From an uncultured Pelagibacteraceae bacterium (GTDB lineage Bacteria > Pseudomonadota > Alphaproteobacteria > Pelagibacterales > Pelagibacteraceae), in contig CACBXQ010000006.1 of NCBI GenBank assembly GCA_902543245.1, positions 1 to 64,000 on the forward strand: a stretch of 64,000 bases of DNA, given 5' to 3'. The notes under the pieces were generated by a model. The model worked only from the letters and a program-made list of their open reading frames with translations. It had not been told where the DNA came from and did not search any database. The position numbers were made by a program, and so were the translations under genes. Shown one piece after another: positions 57,525 to 64,000 of this stretch. The stretch's first letter is position 1. Every line of letters begins with the position of its first letter.

Positions 57525-58247
57525 ATGACTTATTGTGTTGGTATCAAAACTAATGATGGTCTGGTTTTTGCCTCAGATTCTAGAACAAATGCAGGCTTGG
57601 ATAATGTGAATATATATTCAAAAATGTTTACTCATGATGTGGGAGATAGAACAGTAGTTATTGTTACATCTGGAAACCTTGGAACATCTCAAGCAGTTTA
57701 TAAGTCTATTGAGAAAGATTTAGCTTCTACATCAGGCATAATGAATTTAAATACGTGTAAAGATTTTGAACAAATAGCCTCTTATATTGGCTCATTAAAT
57801 ATTGAACATTCGTCTCCACAAGGAATAAATACCGACAACGTTCTATTAGGATCAACATTTATTGTAGGTGGTCAAATAAAAGGTCAAAATCAAGAGCTCT
57901 ATCTTGTATATTCTCAAGGAAATTATATTCGGCCAGCAGACAGTAAACCTTATTTAGTTATTGGAGAAGTTAAATATGGAAAACCAATACTTGATAGAGT
58001 TATTAATCCCAATGTAACTGTGGGCGACGCTTCTAGATGTGCCCTAATATCTATGGACTCTACTTTAAAAAGTGATTTAACAGTAGGACCACCAATTGAT
58101 TTTGCGGTTTATAAAAAAGATGAAAATAAACTTGCTGCTTTAAAATGCTTAAACCCAACTGATGATGACTATGCCAAGGTTTGTAATCAGTGGTCAGATG
58201 GAATATTTAAAATTTTTAATTCATTTCCTCGTTTTGACTGGGAATGA
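57525..58247 (+). CDS. Proteasome-like peptidase Anbu (ancestral beta subunit)
   Basis: 240-residue Ntn-hydrolase related to HslV and the proteasome beta subunit. After removal of the initiator Met the nucleophile would be T1 (TYCVGIKTNDGLVFASDSRT), with D17 and K32 matching the catalytic Asp/Lys of HslV. VVIVTSGNLGTSQAVY and DNVLLGSTFIVGGQIKG are family segments. The C-terminal FPRFDWE is also typical of Anbu. The gene is divergent from the ATP-grasp gene and ends exactly before the convergent ygfZ. No unfoldase partner is nearby, as expected for Anbu. Confidence 0.88.
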   Translation: MTYCVGIKTNDGLVFASDSRTNAGLDNVNIYSKMFTHDVGDRTVVIVTSGNLGTSQAVYKSIEKDLASTSGIMNLNTCKDFEQIASYIGSLNIEHSSPQGINTDNVLLGSTFIVGGQIKGQNQELYLVYSQGNYIRPADSKPYLVIGEVKYGKPILDRVINPNVTVGDASRCALISMDSTLKSDLTVGPPIDFAVYKKDENKLAALKCLNPTDDDYAKVCNQWSDGIFKIFNSFPRFDWE

Positions 58248-59135
58248 TTAATTTATCCAATCAGGCATAGAAATTTTTATCTTACCTTCTTCAGTTTCAT
58301 AGATTTTATTATAATCTAGATTCTCATTTCCTATTTTAATTACTCCAAATGGAAACTTATTATCTATTATAACTTTTCCAATTTCAGTTTCTTGATTTTT
58401 AATTTTGTTATCAATTGATATTTTTCCTTCAATTAATTTCAATGGTAAAAGTCTTTTGGATAATTTATTTTTAAGTTTTATCCTAGCAGTGTTTTCTTGA
58501 CCAACATAGCAACCCTTTTTAAAGTCTATTCCATTAAGTTCCTGAAAATTACACTCAATTCCAAAAATTTTGTTATTAAGATTGTTCATGTTAATTTGTG
58601 GAATACCCATCTCATAGCTGTGCCTGTAATATTCTTCAGGACTCGATTTTTTTAAATTAAGTTTTTTAATTGATAGCTCTAATTTTTCTAGATTCATTAT
58701 AATTCTACCTCCAAGTTTTACATTTCTTGGATCAAGGAATATACAATCTTCATTATACTTTATTGTATTCCCAGGAAGGTTTTGTGCCTTTTCGAAAGTC
58801 ATAAATTTTTCTTGGCTAATCGCAGCTACCACTAATTCATTAGACAGGTTTATAATTTCTATATTTGATCTGAGTTTATAATTATTTAAAGTCGAATATA
58901 ATTTATCAATTTGGTTTTTTTCACAATCTATTAAGAAACCCAACTTGTGTTTTATTATTATAAAATCGAACAAATATTTACCTTGTGGCGTCAGCAATGA
59001 AGCAAAACAAGTATTTTCATCGGTAACTTTATTAATGTCGTTTGATATTAGATTTTGTAAAAATTCACTAACATCATTTCCACTTATATAAAGAGTACCT
59101 CTGTCTTCTAGTATGTATAAGTTTTCTACATTCAT
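58248..59135 (-). CDS. ygfZ: Folate-binding protein YgfZ (iron-sulfur cluster maturation)
   Basis: 295-residue GcvT-like protein acting in Fe-S enzyme maintenance. The family signature KGCYVGQENTARIK with the conserved cysteine is present, as is the N-terminal GTLYISGNDVSEFLQNLISND. The C-terminal barrel follows. It is convergent with Anbu (adjacent bases) and divergent from the amidohydrolase gene across 43 bases. Confidence 0.92.
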   Translation of the reverse strand: MNVENLYILEDRGTLYISGNDVSEFLQNLISNDINKVTDENTCFASLLTPQGKYLFDFIIIKHKLGFLIDCEKNQIDKLYSTLNNYKLRSNIEIINLSNELVVAAISQEKFMTFEKAQNLPGNTIKYNEDCIFLDPRNVKLGGRIIMNLEKLELSIKKLNLKKSSPEEYYRHSYEMGIPQINMNNLNNKIFGIECNFQELNGIDFKKGCYVGQENTARIKLKNKLSKRLLPLKLIEGKISIDNKIKNQETEIGKVIIDNKFPFGVIKIGNENLDYNKIYETEEGKIKISMPDWIN

Positions 59136-59178
59136 AATTGATTGATTATTGAATATAATATAATTACTTTTATTAAAA

Positions 59179-60489
59179 ATGTTAGATTTAATAATTAAAA
59201 ATGGAACATGTTTTATTAATGGTTCCTTAGAAAAACACGATATTTCTATTAAAGATGGAAAAATTCATAGTATTGGTGAAATTGCTTCTGAAGCAAAAGA
59301 AATATTTGATGCCAAAGATCTAATTGTTTTGCCTGGATGTATAGACACTCAAGTCCACTTTAGAGAGCCAGGCTCAACTGATACGGAGGACCTTCATTCT
59401 GGAAGTAGAGCCGCTATTGTAGGAGGTATCACAGCTCTTTTTGAAATGCCAAATACAAATCCACCTACAGCAAACAAGATAGAATTTCAAAAAAAATTAG
59501 ACCTTGCAAAAAATAGAATGTATTCCAACTATGCTTTTTATTTTGGTGCTACAGCCAACAACGCAAATGATTTAGCAGATTTAAAAAACTTAGAAGGATG
59601 TTGTGGAATTAAACTTTTTGCAGGTTCTTCAACTGGTAATCTTTTAGTTGCTGAGGAAAAGGATATTGAGGTAGTATTTCAAAATAGTTCAAAAGTTGTT
59701 GCTGTTCACTCAGAAGATGAAGCTATTTTAAATATTAACAAAAAATTAATTAAAAAAGGCGATGTTCATTCACATCCTATCTGGAGAAGTGAAGAATGTG
59801 CAATCTCTTCAACAAGAAGAATAGTTAAAATTGCAGAACGATATAATAAAAAAGCACATATTCTTCATGTTACTACAAAACAAGAAATAGATTTTTTATC
59901 ACAACATAAAGGAAATATTACATTTGAAATAACTCCACAACATTTAACAATTTATGCTCCAGATTGTTATAATAAGTTAGGAACTTATGCTCAAATGAAT
60001 CCTCCAATAAGAGATAAATCTCATTATGATAGATTATGGTATGCTGTAAGAAATGATTACAACGATACCATAGGATCTGATCACGCTCCCCATTTAAAAG
60101 AAAACAAAGATAAAGAATATCCTAATTCACCATCAGGTATGCCAGGAGTTCAAACTTTATTACCAGTCATGTTAAATCATGTTAATGATGGTAAATTAAA
60201 GTTAGGTCAATTAGTAAAATTACTTTGTGAAAATCCGGTTAAAATATTTGGAATAAAAAACAAAGGGTATATTAAAAAAGATTATGATGCTGATTTTACC
60301 CTTGTAAATCTTGACAAAACTATAGAGATAAAAAATGAAAATATAGAGAGTAAATGTGGATGGTCACCATTTAATGGAAATAAATTCAAAGGAACACCAG
60401 TTGCAACTATTATCAATGGAGAAATTAAAATGAAGGACGGAAAAATCATTGGAGATCCTACTGGAAAACCTTTAGAGTTTAGTAATTAG
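59179..60489 (+). CDS. pyrC: Dihydroorotase-like amidohydrolase (PyrC family, QxH variant)
   Basis: 436-residue TIM-barrel amidohydrolase annotated as class I dihydroorotase, the third step of pyrimidine synthesis. It shows DTQVHFREPGSTDTEDLHSG, FEMPNTNPPT, GIKLFAGSSTG with the lysine usually carboxylated, VAVHSEDEA, HILHVTTKQE, GSDHAPHLKEN and PSGMPGVQTLLP. The first His of the metal-binding HxH is replaced by Gln (DTQVH). This variant is shared by a subgroup of alphaproteobacterial PyrC-like proteins as far as I recall, so activity may be retained with altered metal binding or the protein may be a paralogue. It is followed by the DMT gene after 4 bases. Confidence 0.85.
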   Translation: MLDLIIKNGTCFINGSLEKHDISIKDGKIHSIGEIASEAKEIFDAKDLIVLPGCIDTQVHFREPGSTDTEDLHSGSRAAIVGGITALFEMPNTNPPTANKIEFQKKLDLAKNRMYSNYAFYFGATANNANDLADLKNLEGCCGIKLFAGSSTGNLLVAEEKDIEVVFQNSSKVVAVHSEDEAILNINKKLIKKGDVHSHPIWRSEECAISSTRRIVKIAERYNKKAHILHVTTKQEIDFLSQHKGNITFEITPQHLTIYAPDCYNKLGTYAQMNPPIRDKSHYDRLWYAVRNDYNDTIGSDHAPHLKENKDKEYPNSPSGMPGVQTLLPVMLNHVNDGKLKLGQLVKLLCENPVKIFGIKNKGYIKKDYDADFTLVNLDKTIEIKNENIESKCGWSPFNGNKFKGTPVATIINGEIKMKDGKIIGDPTGKPLEFSN

Positions 60490-60493
60490 CGAA

Positions 60494-61390
60494 ATGAGAC
60501 ATCCACATCATTATAAAATTTCTATAGCATTAGCTATATCTGCTGGAGCCTGGGGAATATATTGGTTACCTCAAAGAATTTTAGAAGACGGTGGTTTGAC
60601 AGGTGGATGGGGAACAATCTCACAAATGGTTATTGGATTTTTATTATTATTACCAATAGCGATTTGGAAAGTAATTAAAGGACGAGGGACAGGATTTGAA
60701 CTGCCACTGACTGGCTTATTAATCGGTGGTGGTTTTATTTGTTATGCGCTTAGTTTTCTTTTAACAGATGTAATCAAAGCACTGATTATATTTTATATGA
60801 CACCTATTTGGACTACGATTTTTGAAATAATATTTTTAAAAAAGAAGCATGGCTGGCAAAGAGTTTTGACTTTAAGTTTAGCTCTTGGTGGGTTGTGGGT
60901 TGTTTTCAGTCAAACTACATTTCTTCCATTGCCACAAAACGCTGGAGATTTTTTGGCTTTGACTGGTGGAGTTATGTTTGCTGGAGGAATGATAAGATTA
61001 GAGGTGGTTAAGACAGATGGTGTATTTCCTATAATATTTTCGTTTTTTTTCTATGGAGCTTTATTTAATATTGTAGCTGGCTACTTTTTGTCAGATTACC
61101 TAGGAGCTGTTCCAGAACTTGAAGCTTTTGTATCAATGTCAGTTTTTTTAATTCTTTTATCGGTATTTTATTTTATTCCAACTGGAATTGTTATTCTTTG
61201 GGCCCCAACTCAACTTGGAGCAGGATTATGCTCAATTTTATTCTTAAGCGAAATATTAGTTGGAGTAGTTAGCTCAAGTATACTTACGGACGAACCATTT
61301 GGTTGGCGTGAAATTTTAGGAAGCTCTATGATTATTGTTGGTGGAATATTAGCTGTAGTCTTGCCATCAAAAACTGAAGCTAAATCGTAA
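60494..61390 (+). CDS. EamA/DMT superfamily permease
   Basis: 298-residue inner-membrane protein with about ten hydrophobic helices in two EamA repeats, for example WGTISQMVIGFLLLLPIAIW, DVIKALIIFYMTPIWTTIFEI and, in the second repeat, LFLSEILVGVVSSSIL followed by EILGSSMIIVGGILAVVLP. The P-I-W motif after helix 4 and the GxxxI(I)xGG-like last helix are typical. Members export or import small metabolites; the substrate is unknown. It sits 4 bases after the dihydroorotase-like gene and may be co-transcribed with it. Confidence 0.85.
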   Translation: MRHPHHYKISIALAISAGAWGIYWLPQRILEDGGLTGGWGTISQMVIGFLLLLPIAIWKVIKGRGTGFELPLTGLLIGGGFICYALSFLLTDVIKALIIFYMTPIWTTIFEIIFLKKKHGWQRVLTLSLALGGLWVVFSQTTFLPLPQNAGDFLALTGGVMFAGGMIRLEVVKTDGVFPIIFSFFFYGALFNIVAGYFLSDYLGAVPELEAFVSMSVFLILLSVFYFIPTGIVILWAPTQLGAGLCSILFLSEILVGVVSSSILTDEPFGWREILGSSMIIVGGILAVVLPSKTEAKS

Positions 61391-61392
61391 AC

Positions 61393-63288
61393 TTATTTTA
61401 AGATATTATTCTGAATTAAATCGTCTTTTATCTCATCTAAAATTTTTGGATCATCGATTGTAGCAGGTGTCTTGTATTCCTCTTTATCTGCAATTTTTCT
61501 TATTGTTCCTCTTAAAATTTTACCTGATCTTGTTTTTGGTAAACGCTTTATTACAATCACAGTTTTGAATGCAGCTACAGGCCCTATTTTATCTCTGACC
61601 ATTTGAATACACTCTTTAGATACAGTCTCATTGTCTTTATCTACGCCTGATTTTAAAACTACTAATCCTATCGGTAATTGTCCTTTAAGTTTGTCTGCTA
61701 TACCTAGCACTGCACATTCAGCAACAGATTGATGTTCAGATAATACTTCTTCTATTGCGCCAGTCGATAATCTATGTCCTGCAACGTTAATAATGTCATC
61801 AGTTCTAGACATAATCCAAATATATCCATCTTCATCTATATGACCCGCATCATAAGTTTGGTAATATCCTTTATAGTTGCTCATGTAATTTTCTTTGTAT
61901 CTTTCATCTGCATTCCAAAGTGTTGGAAATGTTCCAGGAGGTAGTGGCAGTTTAACAACAATATCTCCCATTTCATTTGGTTTTGCGATTGAGTTATCTG
62001 ATTTTATAATTTTAACATCATAACCTGGTACTGCCTTGCAGGCAGAGCCATATTTTGTTTTCATCATTTCAATTCCAGTACAATTGGAACTAATTGCCCA
62101 ACTTGTTTCTGTCTGCCACCAGTGATCAATTACAGGCACATTAAGTAAATTCTCTGCCCATTTAATTGTATCAGGATCAGCTCGTTCACCAGCTAAAAAC
62201 AATGACTCAAATGCACTTAAATCATACTTCTTGAAAAATTTCCCATCAGGATCTTCTTTCTTGATAGCTCTAAAAGCTGTTGGTGCAGTAAAAAGAGATT
62301 TAACTTTATAATCTGATATTATTTTCCAAAAAGCACCAGCATCTGGAGTACCTACTGGTTTACCTTCAAATAGAACTGTGGTGCATCCTTTAAATAGAGG
62401 TGCATAAACTATGTAAGAGTGACCAACAATCCATCCAATATCACTTGCTGACCACCAAATATCGTCAGTATCAATATTGTAAATATTTTTCATAGTCCAC
62501 TTCAAAGCTACTATATGACCACCAATATCTCTTACTATCCCTTTAGGTATACCAGTTGTGCCTGAGGTATAAAGTATGTAGGCAAATTCATTAGATTTCA
62601 TCTCAACACAGTCAACCTCATTAGCGTTTGATAAAGATTCGTCCCAACTTATCTCTTTGGGGGCGGTTAATTTGACTTCGTGACCAGATCTTTGAAAAAG
62701 TATCATCTTTTCAATTTTATGAGATGCCATTTTAATAGCCTCATCTACTAATGGTTTGTACTCGACTGTTCTTCCAGGTTCAAAACCACATGAGGCAGTA
62801 ACCAAAACTTTAGCTTTACTATCATCAATTCTACTAGCAAGCTCATTTGAGGCAAAACCTCCAAATACTACGGAATGAATTGCTCCAATTCTACCACATG
62901 CTAACATAGCAATAACTGCCTCAGGTATCATAGGCATATAAATGATTACTCTATCTCCCTTCATCACTCCTTGCTTAGATAAAGCGCCGGCAAATTTGGA
63001 TACTTTTTGTCTTAATTCGTTGTAGGAGTACTTTTTTTTGTTACCCGTAATAGGACTATCATAAATTAGAGCTGTCTTTTCTCCTCTACCCTGATCAATA
63101 TGTATATCTAAGGCATTGTAGCACGTATTTGTTACCCCATCTTCATACCATTTGTAAAAAGGAGGGTTAGAATTGTTTAAAATTTTAGTAGGTTTTTTAA
63201 ACCAGAATATATCATTTGCTATTTCACCCCAGAAATCCTCAGGATTTTTGATTGATTTTGAGTAAATATCGCTAAAACTTTTTGACAT
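61393..63288 (-). CDS. prpE: Propionate--CoA ligase / acyl-CoA synthetase (PrpE-like)
   Basis: AMP-forming ligase activating propionate or acetate. The N-terminal FYKWYEDGVTNTCYNALDIH pattern and the DHWWQTETSWAI motif are those of PrpE and not of AcsA. The P-loop-like YILYTSGTTGIPKGIVRD and the C-terminal lysine in PKTRSGKILRGTIRK, which is needed for adenylation and regulated by acetylation in relatives, are intact. 631 residues is full length. It is convergent with the DMT gene (2 bases) and divergent from proteorhodopsin across 210 bases. Confidence 0.92.
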   Translation of the reverse strand: MSKSFSDIYSKSIKNPEDFWGEIANDIFWFKKPTKILNNSNPPFYKWYEDGVTNTCYNALDIHIDQGRGEKTALIYDSPITGNKKKYSYNELRQKVSKFAGALSKQGVMKGDRVIIYMPMIPEAVIAMLACGRIGAIHSVVFGGFASNELASRIDDSKAKVLVTASCGFEPGRTVEYKPLVDEAIKMASHKIEKMILFQRSGHEVKLTAPKEISWDESLSNANEVDCVEMKSNEFAYILYTSGTTGIPKGIVRDIGGHIVALKWTMKNIYNIDTDDIWWSASDIGWIVGHSYIVYAPLFKGCTTVLFEGKPVGTPDAGAFWKIISDYKVKSLFTAPTAFRAIKKEDPDGKFFKKYDLSAFESLFLAGERADPDTIKWAENLLNVPVIDHWWQTETSWAISSNCTGIEMMKTKYGSACKAVPGYDVKIIKSDNSIAKPNEMGDIVVKLPLPPGTFPTLWNADERYKENYMSNYKGYYQTYDAGHIDEDGYIWIMSRTDDIINVAGHRLSTGAIEEVLSEHQSVAECAVLGIADKLKGQLPIGLVVLKSGVDKDNETVSKECIQMVRDKIGPVAAFKTVIVIKRLPKTRSGKILRGTIRKIADKEEYKTPATIDDPKILDEIKDDLIQNNILK

Positions 63289-63427
63289 TAAAATTGATTC
63301 TTTTTTCGATTATTAGTTAATATTAAATTAAAAATTGTATTTAAATTTAAAAAGTCAATAAAATCAATACTTAATTAAGATAGAAAACTCTTCTAATAAC
63401 TATTCAAATTTGTTATTTAACCGTCAT

Positions 63428-63453
63428 TATGGTTCTTTTTAGTGAGAACCATA
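63428..63453. repeat. 9-bp inverted repeat (hairpin) upstream of proteorhodopsin
   Basis: TATGGTTCT (63428-63436), an 8-base loop TTTTAGTG and AGAACCATA (63445-63453) form a perfect stem. There is no T run, so it is not an intrinsic terminator for the plus strand. It overlaps by two bases the palindrome that follows. Confidence 0.6.
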
Positions 63454-63467
63454 GTTTATATAAACTA
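63452..63467. repeat. 16-bp perfect palindrome upstream of proteorhodopsin
   Basis: TAGTTTATATAAACTA is its own reverse complement. It starts in the 3' arm of the hairpin and ends 31 bases before the ATG. It is the size and symmetry of a dimer operator, or part of a promoter with its central TATATA. In a 70% AT sequence it is improbable by chance but not impossible. Confidence 0.5.
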
Positions 63468-63498
63468 AAATAAGACTAACAAAAAAAGGGAGTTTGTT

Positions 63499-64000
63499 AT
63501 GAATAAACTAAAAACGTTAGCGATAGCTTTTGTAGCTCTAATTGGAGTTTCAACAGCAGCTAATGCAGCAGAGGTATTCCTAGCCACTGATGATTTCGTA
63601 GGTATTTCATTTTGGTTAATTTCAATGGGAATGCTTGCAGCTACAGCGTTTTTCTTTATGGAGCAAGCAAATGTTGCGGCTCAGTGGAGAAAATCAGTAA
63701 ACGTAGCTGGACTAGTTACTGGTATAGCATTTATCCATTATATGTACATGAGAGCAGTTTGGGTTGAAACAGGTGATACACCTACTGTTTACAGATACAT
63801 TGATTGGTTAATTACAGTGCCATTACAATTAGTAGAATTTTATCTAATATTATCTGCAGTTAGAAAAGTTCCATCAGGAATATTCTGGAGAATTTTAATC
63901 GGTTCTTTAGTAATGTTAATTGGTGGATATTGTGGAGAAGCTGGATTCATCAACCCAATGCTTGGTTTCGTAATCGGTATGGCTGGATGGATTTATATTC
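63499..64000 (+). CDS. Proteorhodopsin, blue-tuned (cut by window end)
   Basis: First 167 residues of a light-driven proton pump. A signal peptide (cleavage likely after residue 24, TAANAA) is followed by five of the seven helices. Comparing with green proteorhodopsin numbering (offset +5 here), H80 equals H75, D102 equals the proton acceptor D97, T106 equals T101, E113 equals the proton donor E108, and Q110 equals position 105. Gln at position 105 is the blue-absorbing form; Leu would be green. The Schiff-base lysine lies beyond the window. A strong ribosome site stands 6 bases upstream. Confidence 0.97.
   Translation, partial: MNKLKTLAIAFVALIGVSTAANAAEVFLATDDFVGISFWLISMGMLAATAFFFMEQANVAAQWRKSVNVAGLVTGIAFIHYMYMRAVWVETGDTPTVYRYIDWLITVPLQLVEFYLILSAVRKVPSGIFWRILIGSLVMLIGGYCGEAGFINPMLGFVIGMAGWIYI

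Larger units (their letters stand above)
63289..63498. promoter_or_regulatory. Intergenic region between prpE and proteorhodopsin
   Basis: At 210 bases this is the longest gap in the window. It is AT-rich and holds a hairpin, a palindrome and a strong ribosome site (AAGGGAG at 63487-63493) for the proteorhodopsin gene. I can see no confident -35/-10 pair by eye and no coding frame. Confidence 0.7.

Overview
The window is a very AT-rich, extremely compact stretch of an alphaproteobacterial chromosome that looks like SAR11 (Candidatus Pelagibacter or a close relative). The evidence is the heavy A/T codon bias, Lys/Asn/Ile-rich proteins, intergenic gaps of mostly 0-60 bases with many start/stop overlaps, alphaproteobacterial gene orders (lpxC-bamD-ligA; yebC-ruvC-tolQRAB-pal-cpoB-tilS-ftsH-folP-glmM) and a proteorhodopsin gene at the right edge. 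About 97% of the sequence is coding. I see no insertion sequence, prophage or CRISPR array, and no intergenic stretch longer than about 210 bases.

Layout. 1-2344: cell-division genes broken by an inverted junction. ftsA (5' part), ftsQ and a 5'-truncated ddl lie on the minus strand and abut a 3' fragment of ftsA on the plus strand. 2412-6230: lpxC, bamD, ligA (+). 6222-9940: uvrD then pepP (-). 9980-13220: AsmA-like protein (+), fumC (-), MazG-like pyrophosphohydrolase (+). 13229-14352: rpmE, trcR, rpsU, initiator tRNA (-). 14388-21448: operon tkt-gap-pgk-fba-thiE-efp-suhB (-). 21503-24836: coiled-coil protein, zapA, 5-FCL, ymdB, yebC, RuvC-like (+). 24886-37212: tolQRAB-pal-cpoB-tilS-ftsH-folP-glmM-thiD-purA (+). 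37220-39135: rpoH and rluD (-). 39159: tRNA-Arg (+). 39238-41682: Sua5/TsaC with an ABC exporter (-). 41703-44720: xseB-ispA-dxs (+). 44734-47483: aroC (-), pdxH (+), polyprenyl diphosphate synthase (-). 47593-54001: S49 peptidase, glyQ, glyS, ppdK (+). 54002-55824: nadA, nadC (-). 55881: tRNA-Leu (+). 55975-58247: divergent pair of a circularly permuted ATP-grasp protein (-) and the proteasome-like protease Anbu (+). 58248-61390: ygfZ (-), dihydroorotase-like amidohydrolase and DMT permease (+). 61393-63288: propionate/acetate-CoA ligase (-). 63499-end: proteorhodopsin (+, cut by the window).

The genes are mostly housekeeping: envelope integrity and division (Tol-Pal, FtsH, BamD, LpxC), central carbon flow (tkt/gap/pgk/fba, fumC, ppdK), isoprenoid supply (dxs, ispA, polyprenyl synthase), cofactors (thiE, thiD, nadA, nadC, pdxH, folP), translation, and light-driven energy capture.

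The points most worth a second look are: the inverted ftsA/ddl junction, probably an assembly or amplification chimera; an apparent AUU start codon on rpsU beside the initiator tRNA gene; an Anbu/ATP-grasp pair without its usual alpha-E and transglutaminase partners; a divergent RuvC-like nuclease at the ruvC locus without ruvA or ruvB; and a blue-tuned proteorhodopsin preceded by a hairpin overlapping a 16-bp perfect palindrome.
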